54,215 bases of DNA, taken from an uncultured Lachnospiraceae bacterium (GTDB lineage Bacteria > Bacillota > Clostridia > Lachnospirales > Lachnospiraceae). The stretch spans positions 1-54,215 of the forward strand of contig CACWGK010000006.1 of NCBI GenBank assembly GCA_902760415.1, given 5' to 3'. Position 1 is the stretch's first letter. Every line of letters starts with the position of its first letter. The notes under the pieces are model-generated. The model worked only from the letters and a program-made list of their open reading frames with translations, did not search any database and was not told where the DNA came from. This document shows, piece after piece, positions 32,344-41,731 of the stretch. Both the position numbers and the translations under genes were made by a program.

Positions 32344-33870
32344 ATGTCATTATTACAGGTTTCTGAACTTACATTCTGTTATGAAGGTAGTTTTGATAAT
32401 ATATTTGAAGATATGTCATTTTCAGTTGATACAGACTGGAAACTTGGATTTATAGGTAGAAATGGTAAAGGTAAGACAACACTCCTGAATCTCTTACTTG
32501 GTAAGTATGATTATGAAGGCAGTATATCAACTGACAAGGTATTTGATTATTTTCCATATCAGATATCTGAGTCAGAGCTGGATATGACGATTGATGAATT
32601 ATCTGAAAGTTGGAAGCCAGGAGTCGAGAATTGGAGAATTATATGTGAGATAAATAGTCTTGGGGTAGATCCGGAGATTTTGTATCGTCCTATAAGAACT
32701 CTGAGCCACGGCGAAAAGACGAAAGCGATGCTGGCAGTTCTCTTCTCTGGAGAGAACGAATTCCTTCTTGTTGATGAGCCTACAAATCATTTGGATAAAG
32801 ATGGCAGAGAGACAGTAAAGAAGTATCTAAATACTAAAAAAGGATTTATCTTAGTGTCTCATGACCGTGATCTTCTTGATGCAGTATGTGACCATATGTT
32901 GGTTTTTAATCGTGAATCAGTTGAGGTTGTGTCTGGTAACTTTTCCAGTTGGTGGGAGAATAAGCAGAAGGCTGATGCATATGCTATGGCTGAAAATGAA
33001 AAGCATATGAAGGAGATAGGAAAGCTTAGAAGTTCAGCTGACAGAGCTAAGAGATGGGCTGATAAGAACGAGAGTACCAAGATAGGATTTGATCCTATAA
33101 AAGAACCAGACAGATGCGCAGGTACTAGATCTTATATTGGTGCTAAAACTAAGAAGATGCAGTCTCGTGTAAAGAACTTTGAGAAGAGGATTGAACGCGA
33201 GATAGAAGAGAAGGAAGGGCTTCTAAATGATATCGAAAAAGTGGATGATCTAAAGCTGATTCCACTTAGTCATCATAAGAAATGTCTTGTGGAATGTAGA
33301 GACTTTTCTCTCGGGTATAGAAGTGATAATGATATAAAGCCTATACTGGAGGGGATAACATTTCAGCTTATGCAAGGGGACATTCTTTTTCTGAATGGTG
33401 AAAATGGATGTGGAAAGTCAAGCCTTATCAAAGCTATATTAAATGATGTAAGTAGTGATATATCTAATATGGTGACAAGTGGAAAGCTTGAGACTGCCAG
33501 TGGACTAGTTATCTCATACATTAATCAGAATACATCTCATTTAAGTGGAAGTCTTAAGGAATATGCTAAGAAACATAATCTGGATTACAGTATCTTCCTG
33601 ACTCTTCTACGTAAGCTTGATATGAGTAGAGTGCAATTCGAAAAGAATATCGAAGAGTATTCAGAGGGACAGAAGAAGAAAGTTCTTATAGCGGCCAGTC
33701 TGCTTCAATCAGCTCATATTTATATATGGGATGAACCTATGAATTATATAGATGTATTTTCTAGAATGCAGATAGAAGCGTTGATTGAACGCTTTAAACC
33801 AACTATGATAGTTGTTGAACATGATGTTAGGTTTAGAGAGAAACTTGCAAGTAAGGTATTAGATTTATGA
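32344..33870 (+). CDS. lsa: Lsa-type ABC-F ribosomal protection protein
   Basis: 508 residues with two ATPase cassettes and no membrane segments. The first has GRNGKGKTT, LSHGEKTKA and DEPTNHLDKDG; the second has NGENGCGKSS, YSEGQKKKV and WDEPMNYID. The N-terminus (LTFCYEGSFDNIFEDMSFSV, then DTDWKLGFIGRNG) matches the Lsa family, which dislodges lincosamides, pleuromutilins and streptogramin A from the ribosome. Resistance is inferred from family, and the exact spectrum is unknown. The ribosome binding site GGAGGTG follows the attenuator. Its stop overlaps the MATE start (ATGA). Confidence 0.9.
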   Translation: MSLLQVSELTFCYEGSFDNIFEDMSFSVDTDWKLGFIGRNGKGKTTLLNLLLGKYDYEGSISTDKVFDYFPYQISESELDMTIDELSESWKPGVENWRIICEINSLGVDPEILYRPIRTLSHGEKTKAMLAVLFSGENEFLLVDEPTNHLDKDGRETVKKYLNTKKGFILVSHDRDLLDAVCDHMLVFNRESVEVVSGNFSSWWENKQKADAYAMAENEKHMKEIGKLRSSADRAKRWADKNESTKIGFDPIKEPDRCAGTRSYIGAKTKKMQSRVKNFEKRIEREIEEKEGLLNDIEKVDDLKLIPLSHHKKCLVECRDFSLGYRSDNDIKPILEGITFQLMQGDILFLNGENGCGKSSLIKAILNDVSSDISNMVTSGKLETASGLVISYINQNTSHLSGSLKEYAKKHNLDYSIFLTLLRKLDMSRVQFEKNIEEYSEGQKKKVLIAASLLQSAHIYIWDEPMNYIDVFSRMQIEALIERFKPTMIVVEHDVRFREKLASKVLDL

Positions 33871-35246
33871 GATTTACTAGTTATATAAGAAGTAATAAGG
33901 AAATATATAAGAATATATGGATAGTTGCATTTCCTATAATTCTGCAGAATGTAATAGATGCTGCGGTCAATAGCGTGGATGTACTGATGCTTAACTCTGT
34001 AGGACAAAGCGCTATAAGTGCAGCGTCACTGGCTAATAGTATGGTAAGTATCTTTTTTATGTTCCTTTATGGTATAGGAACTGGTATAGCTATGCTAGCA
34101 GCTCAGTACTATGGGAAAGGCGACTTCAAGACTATAGAGATAGTCGAAGGTATAGGACTTAAGTTTGCTGTAATTGTTGCAGTTATAGGAATGGTGCTTT
34201 GTCTTACTATTCCAGGAGTTTTAATGAATATATATACCTCAGACAAAGAGCTTATAGCACTTGGTGAGAGGTATCTTATGTTTATATCACCTGGTCTTCT
34301 TTTTTGGGCAATTAGTGCAGTATATACATCGATTCTTAGATGTATAGGTAAAGTGTCTACAAGTACAGTGCTTGAGGCAGTGGCACTTATTAGTAATGTG
34401 ATACTAAATGCTATCTTTATATTTGGACTTTTCGGAGTTCCAAGGCTTGGTGTGGTTGGTGTAGCTATAGCAACATCTCTCAGCCGACTTATTCAGCTTA
34501 TTGGTTGCATTATCGTATCTATGAACCATCCTGGAGTCAGTCTTACCTTTAGAACAATGTTTGAGAAGCATAGACTTCTTGAGAAGGATTTCTTCAGTAT
34601 GGCGCTTCCTGCTATAGGAAATGATATGGTATGGGGACTGGCCTTTTCAGCATATTCTGGAATCCTTGGTCATATGGAAAGCGACGCTGTTGCAGCATAC
34701 TCGATAGTAAATGTAGTAAGAAACCTGGGATGTGTAATGTGTTATGGAATAGGTGCAGCTGCAGGTATAATAGTTGGACAGATTCTTGGAAGAGGAGATA
34801 GAGAGGAAGGAATAAAGACAGCACATATATTACTTCGTCTAGCGGTTATAACGGGAATATTAGGTGGCCTTATTGTTCTTGCAATTATTCCATTTGCTAT
34901 GAATAAAGCATCTCTCACACCGACAGCCCTTGATTATCTAAAGTTTATGCTTCTTATCAATACATATTATATATCTGGTACATCTGTAAATACCTGTCTT
35001 ATTGGAGGAGTATTTAGAGCTGGAGGAGATAGTAAGTTTGGATTCAAATGTGATACTATAGATATGTGGGTTTATGCTATACCTCTTAGTCTTATAGCTG
35101 CATTTGTTTTGAAACTTCCAGTAAAAGTTGTATACTTTCTGATGTGTACAGATGAGTTTGTAAAGTGGCCTTGGGTCTTTAAGCATTTCTATAGTCATAA
35201 GTGGGCGAAGAATATTACTAGAAATAGAGATGTAGAAGAATTATAA
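33867..35246 (+). CDS. MATE-family efflux transporter
   Basis: 459 residues with 12 membrane segments and two MatE repeats. The conserved AAQYYGKGDFK and GQILGRGDREE follow TM2 and TM8. Such proteins export cationic drugs or metabolites by Na+ or H+ antiport. It is translationally coupled to the Lsa-type gene (4-nt overlap), so the attenuator should control both. It is followed at 56 nt by a response regulator, giving a resistance-and-sensing operon. Confidence 0.93.
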   Translation: MRFTSYIRSNKEIYKNIWIVAFPIILQNVIDAAVNSVDVLMLNSVGQSAISAASLANSMVSIFFMFLYGIGTGIAMLAAQYYGKGDFKTIEIVEGIGLKFAVIVAVIGMVLCLTIPGVLMNIYTSDKELIALGERYLMFISPGLLFWAISAVYTSILRCIGKVSTSTVLEAVALISNVILNAIFIFGLFGVPRLGVVGVAIATSLSRLIQLIGCIIVSMNHPGVSLTFRTMFEKHRLLEKDFFSMALPAIGNDMVWGLAFSAYSGILGHMESDAVAAYSIVNVVRNLGCVMCYGIGAAAGIIVGQILGRGDREEGIKTAHILLRLAVITGILGGLIVLAIIPFAMNKASLTPTALDYLKFMLLINTYYISGTSVNTCLIGGVFRAGGDSKFGFKCDTIDMWVYAIPLSLIAAFVLKLPVKVVYFLMCTDEFVKWPWVFKHFYSHKWAKNITRNRDVEEL

Positions 35247-35302
35247 TGTCCTATGTGTTTGGATATGTCTTGACACTATTAAAAGTTTTGTGGTGAGGAA
35301 AA

Positions 35303-35992
35303 ATGAGTAGTATTTTAGTGATAGATGATGATATCAATATCGGAAATATGCTTGAGGAAGCCTTTAGATTAGAAGGGTATAAGGTCTATAGAGCATATTC
35401 TGGTACAGAAGCTCTTTTAGTTCTTGAAAATCATAAGCCCAATCTGGTTCTGCTGGATCTTATGCTTCCTGGACTTAGTGGAGAGGAAGTGCTTCCTAAG
35501 ATTGAAGGTATTCCAGTTATCATCATGAGTGCCAAGTCGGAGACAGAGCATAAAGTAAAGCTTCTATATGAAGGAGCAAGTGATTATATATCGAAGCCTT
35601 TTGTTTTAGCTGAGCTTCTGGCACGTGTAAAAGCCATCCTTAGACTAGCTGGGGGAAATGCTGTGGAGTCTCAGAAAGAGCCTGAGCCTGCTCCCAATAT
35701 TACTAAGGCTGGGGGTGTGATATTAGATACAGATCTTATGACTGCCAAGATAGGCGAAGATGAGGTGTCGCTTACTAGAACTGAATCTGCAATACTTAAT
35801 ATACTTATGTTAAATGATGGTCGTCCTGTAGGACGTAATACTATACTGGACCGGATTAGTAATGATACCCCTGATTGTACAGAGAGATCCCTTAAGCAGC
35901 ATGTCAGCAATATACGAAAGAAGCTTGAGACACTTGATGGTAAGGATCATATAGAAGCAATCTATGGTATAGGATTTAAGTTCAACTCTTAA
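35303..35992 (+). CDS. OmpR-family response regulator
   Basis: 229 residues. The receiver domain has DDD (8-10), phospho-acceptor Asp52 (LVLLDLMLPG), MSAK and DYISKPF. The linker (~120-135) is rich in Glu and Pro. The winged helix covers ~140-229 (SLTRTESAILNILMLNDGRP, then RSLKQHVSNIRKKLE). GTGGTGAGG precedes ATG 35303. It probably pairs with the short kinase at 39926; the two genes bracket the ABC/esterase genes. The four direct repeats at 36023-36063 are the likely target. Confidence 0.94.
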   Translation: MSSILVIDDDINIGNMLEEAFRLEGYKVYRAYSGTEALLVLENHKPNLVLLDLMLPGLSGEEVLPKIEGIPVIIMSAKSETEHKVKLLYEGASDYISKPFVLAELLARVKAILRLAGGNAVESQKEPEPAPNITKAGGVILDTDLMTAKIGEDEVSLTRTESAILNILMLNDGRPVGRNTILDRISNDTPDCTERSLKQHVSNIRKKLETLDGKDHIEAIYGIGFKFNS

Positions 35993-36022
35993 ATATAGAT
36001 AAAAGTCAACAATTTAATAAAA

Positions 36023-36079
36023 TCTTGACGAAATCTTGACGATTTCCTGAATGGTTTCTTGACTCTTTTATGATATTCT
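36023..36079 (+). promoter_or_regulatory. Four-repeat response-regulator operator and promoter
   Basis: TCTTGAC at 36023 and 36034, TCCTGAA at 36045 and TCTTGAC at 36057 (spacing 11, 11, 12). Ten nt after the last repeat (36063) lies TATTCT (36074-36079), the same operator-to--10 distance as in the other regulon. It probably activates the ABC operon at 36117. Confidence 0.75.
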
Positions 36080-36116
36080 TTCTCACGAAGTTAAAAGAAA
36101 GGATGTTTTAAAAGAT

Positions 36117-37031
36117 ATGGAAACCATTTTTAGTTGTGAGGGTCTTTGCAAGAATTATGGGAAGTTTCAGGCACTTAATGGCCTAAATATGACTATAGAG
36201 AAAGGTTCAATCTACGGATTTGTTGGAAAAAATGGTGCTGGTAAGACTACGCTGATTAGAATGATCTGTGGACTTCAGAGCCCAACATCAGGTTCCTTTG
36301 AACTGCTTGGAAGAAAGAATAATGATGCTGACATCTCAAAGTCAAGGCGCCGTATAGGGGCGGTTGTTGAGTCACCAGCTTTCTATAAGGATCTATCAGC
36401 GAGAGACAATCTGATACAGCAGTTCTTAATGTTGGGTCTTCCGGATACTAAGGGCGTAGATGAACTACTTGAACTTGTAGGACTTGCGGATACAGGAAAG
36501 AAGAAAGCAAGATCTTTCTCTCTTGGAATGAAGCAGAGACTAGGTATAGCAATCGCACTATGTGGTAATCCTGACTTTATTATCCTTGATGAACCAACAA
36601 ATGGTCTGGATCCTCAGGGAATTATAGATATAAGAGAACTGATTCTTCGACTTAGTAGTGAGAAGGGGATAACATTTCTTATCTCAAGTCATATTCTTGA
36701 TGAACTGTCTAGAATAGCAACGCATTATGGGTTTATAGATAAGGGACATATAGTTCGCGAGATGAGTGCTGATGAGCTGCGTGCTGAATGTCGTAAGTCA
36801 GTGCGAATGAAGGTCGATAATATAAAGGCTCTGGCAAGCATTATGGAAGAGAAGAATATAGAGTATCAAATAATCGATGATAGTACAGCGGATATATATT
36901 CTGATGTTACTTTCTCTGAGATTGCAAAGGCATTTGAGGAGAAGGGGGCAACGATAATTACTATGGAAGAACATGATGAAAGTCTCGAGGCCTTTTATCT
37001 GGCACTTCTGGGAGGCGAAGAAAATGCTTAG
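36117..37031 (+). CDS. ABC transporter ATPase (BcrA/LanF-like)
   Basis: 304 residues: Walker A GKNGAGKTT, signature SFSLGMKQRLGIAIALCG, Walker B IILDEPTNGLDPQG, switch SSHILDELSRIA. A C-terminal domain of ~90 residues follows, as in BcrA/LanF-type drug and lantibiotic exporters. The ribosome binding site is AAAGGATG. It overlaps the first permease gene by 8 nt. The ATPase plus two small permeases next to a two-component pair resembles LanFEG immunity transporters such as CprABC; the substrate is inferred only. Confidence 0.93.
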   Translation: METIFSCEGLCKNYGKFQALNGLNMTIEKGSIYGFVGKNGAGKTTLIRMICGLQSPTSGSFELLGRKNNDADISKSRRRIGAVVESPAFYKDLSARDNLIQQFLMLGLPDTKGVDELLELVGLADTGKKKARSFSLGMKQRLGIAIALCGNPDFIILDEPTNGLDPQGIIDIRELILRLSSEKGITFLISSHILDELSRIATHYGFIDKGHIVREMSADELRAECRKSVRMKVDNIKALASIMEEKNIEYQIIDDSTADIYSDVTFSEIAKAFEEKGATIITMEEHDESLEAFYLALLGGEENA

Positions 37032-37794
37032 AATGTTATATACAGATTTTAGAAGCACACTTCTGAATAGAGGTATTAAAATACTAATGCTGATTTTTGC
37101 TTCATATATTGTAGGCTATGTCATTATTATGAAGGTGCTTTTATCTCTAATAGCTAGTGGCTCAAGTTTGCAGGCGGATGATGTATTAATGGTATATAAC
37201 GAATCCTCTATATTCGTAGTTACGGCAGCAACTCTTATAATATATGTAGGAGAATTTGCAAATGGATCTATTCGAAATAAGCTATGCAGCGGAGCAAAAA
37301 GAAGCGATATATTCTTGGCATCTATTATTAATTCGGCTTTTATAGCATTTCTTATGTCAATATTCTGTCAGGTTCTTGAGATTATACTGGCGCTTATCTT
37401 TTCAGATGGACTCTATAATCAGACACTTTCAGAGGCGGCATACTCTATGCTGGAAACTACCATCAGTTGTACGGCTATAGCAGTTTTCTCGGTAAGCATA
37501 ATTATGATGATGGGCGGAAGCTACGCAAGCTATATAGTAGGACTTGGAGCTGCATTTCTGTTTAAGATAGTAGTGATGGAAGTTATGAGAAAGCTATATC
37601 CTGATCAAGGACCTGTTACTCTTACAGGAACAAAACTTGCGGTTTATCAATTCATTGATAAGTATGTTCCGTATGCAAGATGTTCGGGAATGCCAAGGTG
37701 GGATATGACCAGCCTGATTATAGGATGTTCTGGACTCATAGTTATATCTACAGTGTTAGGGCTTATTATATTTGGTAAGAAGGAGTTAAAGTAG
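37024..37794 (+). CDS. ABC-2 type permease (LanE/G-like), first
   Basis: 256 residues with six hydrophobic segments and the cytoplasmic motif FANGSIRNKLCSGAKRSDIF, shared in form with the next gene (YTDGVFRNKLISGYSQKEIY). GGAGGC at 37012-37017 fixes ATG 37024; an earlier in-frame start lies well inside the ATPase gene. It is the membrane half of a heterodimeric exporter with the gene at 37799, which starts 4 nt after its stop. Confidence 0.9.
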   Translation: MLRMLYTDFRSTLLNRGIKILMLIFASYIVGYVIIMKVLLSLIASGSSLQADDVLMVYNESSIFVVTAATLIIYVGEFANGSIRNKLCSGAKRSDIFLASIINSAFIAFLMSIFCQVLEIILALIFSDGLYNQTLSEAAYSMLETTISCTAIAVFSVSIIMMMGGSYASYIVGLGAAFLFKIVVMEVMRKLYPDQGPVTLTGTKLAVYQFIDKYVPYARCSGMPRWDMTSLIIGCSGLIVISTVLGLIIFGKKELK

Positions 37795-37798
37795 GGAA

Positions 37799-38539
37799 AT
37801 GAAGAGTTTATATATAGCTAATATGAGAAGACTTGGAAAGAGTGTATTTTATATAATCGGTCTTATTATCGCCTTTGTAGCTACATTTATATTTACAAAT
37901 GAGACGATAGGTCTTGGTTCTCATACGAGTAGAATGACTGCGGCGGGAAGAACATTTTTTATAAGTGTTGCTATAATAGCTTTCTTCACAATCTATTCTT
38001 CTCTTACCATATGTTTTGAATATACAGATGGTGTATTTAGAAATAAGCTTATTAGTGGATATTCTCAGAAGGAGATTTACTTCAGCGGACTTTTTACACA
38101 GCTAAGCGGTGTAGGTATTATGTGGCTTGTAAATATATTATCAGGTATTATTGCTGGAGCTCGTCCAACAGCACCTAAGTTTATATCATTTATCGTAATG
38201 CTTATAGGATTTATGAGTTATGCTACAGTGATTTATTCAGTATCATTTCGCATTCGTAAACCAATAATCAGTGTTATAGTATCTTATCTTATGATTAACG
38301 TTTGTTTTAATATGATACTTTTTGGAAATTATATGCTTATGATTACAAATGGTATGGCTCATAAGGTAGTTATGATTTTATACAATATAAATGTTATGGG
38401 ACAGTGGTTTACACGAGCTGACTTGTACGCAGAATCTTCCAATCCAGGAACAATCATTCAGATTCTACTCTCATTAGCAGTAATGATAACTGTTATATTC
38501 TTAAGCACATTAAAGATTGATAAGAGAGACATAATTTAG
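37799..38539 (+). CDS. ABC-2 type permease (LanE/G-like), second
   Basis: 246 residues and six hydrophobic segments. The YTDGVFRNKLISGYS loop marks it as a paralogue of the preceding permease. The N-terminus KSLYIANMRRLGKSVFYIIG is typical of this class. It lies 4 nt after the first permease and 17 nt before the erythromycin-esterase-like gene, so it is in the same transcript. Together with 36117 and 37024 it forms a three-component exporter, probably for a membrane-active antimicrobial. Confidence 0.9.
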   Translation: MKSLYIANMRRLGKSVFYIIGLIIAFVATFIFTNETIGLGSHTSRMTAAGRTFFISVAIIAFFTIYSSLTICFEYTDGVFRNKLISGYSQKEIYFSGLFTQLSGVGIMWLVNILSGIIAGARPTAPKFISFIVMLIGFMSYATVIYSVSFRIRKPIISVIVSYLMINVCFNMILFGNYMLMITNGMAHKVVMILYNINVMGQWFTRADLYAESSNPGTIIQILLSLAVMITVIFLSTLKIDKRDII

Positions 38540-38556
38540 TGAAGGAATTAAGATAA

Positions 38557-39843
38557 ATGAAGAGATTTAAGATAATATTCATAAGCTGTGTGGCGCTAGT
38601 CGTATTATATCTAGGACTTATGCTTGCATTTAAGTTTAAGCTGATCGCGTCACCTGCCAGAAAGCTTGATGGTATAGAAGATAAGGCTATTACATTTGAG
38701 GAACTGACGATTCCAGAGGATGTAAAGGTGGTTGGAATAGGAGAGGCAACTCATGGTAACTGTGAGTTTCAGACAGCAAAGCTTGAAATGCTTAAGAAGC
38801 AGGTTGAGACAGGGAAATGTCATAGTATAGCATTTGAAATGTCAACTGGAGAAGCGGCTGAGATAAATGATGCAATACATAGTGATGATGTAGATTTAAG
38901 GGAGTTAATGTCTAGATCAAATTATCCTATATATGATACAGAGCAGCTGGTAGAGCTACTTACCTGGATGCGAGATTATAACAGGGATAAAACATATGAA
39001 GAGTCACTTATGTTTTATGGTGTTGATATGCAGGGACCTTATAGAGAGATAGAGTATCTAATAGGATTTGCAGAACAGCATTCAGATATAATAGATGAGA
39101 GTGAACTCGAACTTCTTCGTCAGATGAAAACTGAACTTGATTCAGATGTATATGATACAGTTGAGTCAAGCAAGGAGTTCTTTGAAAGTTTAAGAGATAG
39201 ACTATCTTCTGAGGATACCTTCGAATGTAAGAATGTATCTATAATAGCAGAAAGTATAGTACAGTGGATTGCTGCTCCGAGTTTTCAGGAAGACTCTGTT
39301 GCTTATGGCGAGCATAGAGATAGCAGTATGGCAAAGAATCTAAAGAAGGAGTATGAGCTTGAGGTAGAGCGTGGTTATTCACAGATTATTATCACTGCTC
39401 ATAATGGCCATGTAATGAAAGGTGATAATAAGGGATATGGCGAAGTAGCTATGGGAGAACATATAATGGACGAGTTCCATGGAAGCTACTTCTGTGTTGG
39501 AACAGAGTTCTATAATGCGACTGTAAATATTCATACTGCGGGAACATTCGATGAAGAGTATGAAAGAGCAGATCATGATTTCTGTTCAGATGACAGACTA
39601 GCATTTCAGGCTCAGTTTTTTGATGGAGGTCGCTATGTGCTTGACTTTACAAAACTGACAAAGGAAGATGGTAAGGTGTATGATCTAGTTCATTCTCCAG
39701 GTATGATGGGGATGGTTGGAGAAGGACATTCTGATCAGGTATATATTTATAAATCTTATCGTCAAAATCTTGTTCAGGCAGATAGATTTGATGCTGTTAT
39801 ATATTATTATGATGTGACACCTATTAGATGTCTTGATTATTAA
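38557..39843 (+). CDS. Membrane-anchored erythromycin esterase-family protein
   Basis: 428 residues. The N-terminal segment (~5-28) is a single membrane anchor or signal. The Ere-fold motifs follow: GIGEATHGNCEF (Glu63, His66), IAFEMSTGEA (Glu94), FYGVDMQGP and ITAHNGHVMKG (His282, His285), matching the catalytic Glu/His set of EreB-type hydrolases. Classical Ere enzymes open the macrolide lactone in the cytosol, whereas this copy would act outside. It is in an operon with a LanFEG-like ABC transporter and two-component genes. The substrate could be a macrolide, another lactone or succinoglycan-like ester; macrolide resistance is not shown. Confidence 0.87.
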   Translation: MKRFKIIFISCVALVVLYLGLMLAFKFKLIASPARKLDGIEDKAITFEELTIPEDVKVVGIGEATHGNCEFQTAKLEMLKKQVETGKCHSIAFEMSTGEAAEINDAIHSDDVDLRELMSRSNYPIYDTEQLVELLTWMRDYNRDKTYEESLMFYGVDMQGPYREIEYLIGFAEQHSDIIDESELELLRQMKTELDSDVYDTVESSKEFFESLRDRLSSEDTFECKNVSIIAESIVQWIAAPSFQEDSVAYGEHRDSSMAKNLKKEYELEVERGYSQIIITAHNGHVMKGDNKGYGEVAMGEHIMDEFHGSYFCVGTEFYNATVNIHTAGTFDEEYERADHDFCSDDRLAFQAQFFDGGRYVLDFTKLTKEDGKVYDLVHSPGMMGMVGEGHSDQVYIYKSYRQNLVQADRFDAVIYYYDVTPIRCLDY

Positions 39844-39869
39844 TAAGTATATTGTTATAAATATACTTA
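39844..39869 (+). other. 9-bp perfect inverted repeat after the esterase gene
   Basis: TAAGTATAT (39844-39852) and ATATACTTA (39861-39869) form an A/T-rich dyad immediately after the stop codon, just before the terminator at 39879. Possible mRNA 3' structure or operator for the kinase gene. Confidence 0.45.
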
Positions 39870-39878
39870 GTGTAAATG

Positions 39879-39908
39879 AGCCCTGCTTTTTACGCAGGGC
39901 TTTATTAT
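39879..39908 (+). terminator. Weak intrinsic terminator before the kinase gene
   Basis: AGCCCTGC (39879-39886) pairs with GCAGGGCT (39894-39901), followed by a broken T-run (TTTATTATT). It probably allows partial readthrough, lowering kinase expression relative to the transporter genes. Confidence 0.65.
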
Positions 39909-39925
39909 TAACAGGAGAGAAATGT

Positions 39926-40801
39926 ATGAAAGTTGCTCTAATCATAAGCATTATAATAAATATGGGGCTCATAATTAAGCTGATAGTTATGAGACTGTCA
40001 CTTAAGGAACTTTCTGAAGACTACAGAGAGAGAGTAACACTTGATAGTGATACTCTAATAGGTGTATCTAGTCGTGATAAATATATTAGGGAACTTGCTA
40101 GTGCTATAAATGATACGATCACAGAGATGAGAGGCGCATTTCATAAGTATAGACAAGGGGATAAGAATATCAGAAATGTTATCACAAATGTTGCACATGA
40201 TATAAGAACTCCACTTACAGCTATATGCGGATATCTGGAATTGGCTGAGCGACTTGATAAGTCTCCGGAATTAAAGGGCTATCTTGATACTATATCGGAG
40301 CGTGCCATACATATGAAGTCCCTGACAGAGGGACTCTTCGAATATATGGTTGTAAATGATATAGAGGTTCCTGAAGAGAAGCAGCAGGTATTTATTAATA
40401 AAGTACTGGAAGATTCTATAATGAGTTTTTATCCATCGCTTCTGGATAAGGGAATTAAGCTAGATGTTGATATAACTGAGGAAAAGGTAGTAAGAAAGTT
40501 ATATCCATCATATGTAGAACGTATTATTAATAATCTGATCAGTAATGCAGTAAAGTATAGCGATGGAGATATAGCAGTGTCTCTATCCAAGGAAGGAAGA
40601 TTTACGGTATCTAACAAAGCTAGCATGCTGGATAAGGTAAAGGTTGAGAAACTTTTTGATAGATTCTACACTGTAGAAAATGGAGCTGCTAATTCAACTG
40701 GTATAGGCCTCGCGATAGTTCGAACCTTTGCTGAAAAAATGAAATGCCCCCTTGAGGCTGAGTACGAAGAGGGCAGTCTTATTATTTCAATAGATTTTTA
40801 A
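39926..40801 (+). CDS. Short sensor histidine kinase with one N-terminal membrane segment
   Basis: 291 residues. One hydrophobic segment (~3-22) and almost no extracellular part. The phospho-acceptor is His91 in NVAHDIRTPLTA. Further motifs are N-box RIINNLISNAVKYSDG, KLFDRFYTV and G-box STGIGLAIVRTFAEK. Kinases without a sensor loop often detect ligands through a partner transporter (Bce/Cpr style), consistent with the ABC genes upstream. AGGAGAG fixes ATG 39926 over a longer frame that would run through the terminator. Its TAA overlaps the minus-strand AraC stop tail-to-tail. Confidence 0.93.
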   Translation: MKVALIISIIINMGLIIKLIVMRLSLKELSEDYRERVTLDSDTLIGVSSRDKYIRELASAINDTITEMRGAFHKYRQGDKNIRNVITNVAHDIRTPLTAICGYLELAERLDKSPELKGYLDTISERAIHMKSLTEGLFEYMVVNDIEVPEEKQQVFINKVLEDSIMSFYPSLLDKGIKLDVDITEEKVVRKLYPSYVERIINNLISNAVKYSDGDIAVSLSKEGRFTVSNKASMLDKVKVEKLFDRFYTVENGAANSTGIGLAIVRTFAEKMKCPLEAEYEEGSLIISIDF

Positions 40802-41703
40802 GCATTTGCTTCAATAGTGGCCCAAGTTTTTTTATATTCTCTTGGGGACATATTAAATGCTTTCTTAAACATTTCAGACATATAACTGGTTCCATTAAAA
40901 CCAGTTTCTGAAGCAATATCTGATAGTGAATAGGTCGTCGTGCGAAGAAGCTCGGCGACTTTTCTTATGCGGTAGTTAAGTAGATAATTTACTGGACTAT
41001 CACCAACATATTTGTGGAATACTTTGTTGCAGAGAGATTTGCTGATGTTGCCGCTAGAAGCTATATCATCCAAAGTTATGGTGTTCTTATAATTCTGCTG
41101 TATATAGTACATCATAGCCTTGAATGCTCTGGTATGTTGATCAGTCTCGACATGTTCGTCCATCATTCCATAGGACTTTGTCTGGTTTAGAATTATCTCC
41201 CAGATGCTAAAGAGGTTTTTAGTAATCTGGAATGGATCTCTTTTAATACTAGGTAATTTATGCATGAGTTCACGTATTTCCTTAGTATGGTCATTGATAT
41301 CCCGGAAGCGAAGGTAACTAAGATGCGGATTATTGATAATAGGCTGAAGAGCTTCAACTTCTAAAGCTACGGATGAATTAAGAATATTCGGATGAACTAT
41401 GAATATAACATAAGTTGCACCTATATCGTCAATGGACATACTGTAATGAATCTTATTTGAGTTTACAAATATGGTGTCTCCGGCATTAAGAGTTACAACT
41501 TGTCCATTAACAGAATACGCCATCTTGCCAGATTTAACAGTCACGATTTCTACATCTTCGTGAAAATGAGGAACCCTTTCCCAAGTAACATTTGGCTTAA
41601 CCCAGCCTTCGTGGATATATGATGGAAAGGCTTCGTCATCGTAGTTGACTCGCTCAGAACCATCTTCTCTTTTTACTATAAGCCCCATCCATTCTCTTTT
41701 CAT
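40798..41703 (-). CDS. AraC-family transcriptional regulator
   Basis: 301 residues. The N-terminal cupin (VPHFHEDVEIVTVKSG, then LNAGDTIFVNSNKIHYS) binds an unknown effector. The C-terminal AraC domain has TLDDIASSGNISKSLCNKVF, then YSLSDIASETGFNGTSYMSE and MSPREYKK. It is transcribed divergently from the ABC-2 exporter operon at 41900. The shared intergenic region has a 34-bp near-perfect palindrome (41732-41765) and a direct copy of its half-site at the AraC start, so it probably controls both directions. Confidence 0.93.
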   Translation of the reverse strand: MKREWMGLIVKREDGSERVNYDDEAFPSYIHEGWVKPNVTWERVPHFHEDVEIVTVKSGKMAYSVNGQVVTLNAGDTIFVNSNKIHYSMSIDDIGATYVIFIVHPNILNSSVALEVEALQPIINNPHLSYLRFRDINDHTKEIRELMHKLPSIKRDPFQITKNLFSIWEIILNQTKSYGMMDEHVETDQHTRAFKAMMYYIQQNYKNTITLDDIASSGNISKSLCNKVFHKYVGDSPVNYLLNYRIRKVAELLRTTTYSLSDIASETGFNGTSYMSEMFKKAFNMSPREYKKTWATIEANA

Positions 41704-41731
41704 AACAATATTTCCTTCATTAGATAATAAT

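Noticed and set aside
32344..35246. Recently acquired mobile resistance island around the Lsa-type gene
   Set aside because: No transposase, integrase, inverted repeat or att-like duplication is visible, and codon use matches the neighbours.
36973..37023. Longer N-terminus for the first LanE/G-like permease
   Set aside because: The extra 17 codons lie inside the ATPase gene, are not membrane-protein-like and lack a ribosome binding site, while GGAGGC precedes ATG 37024.
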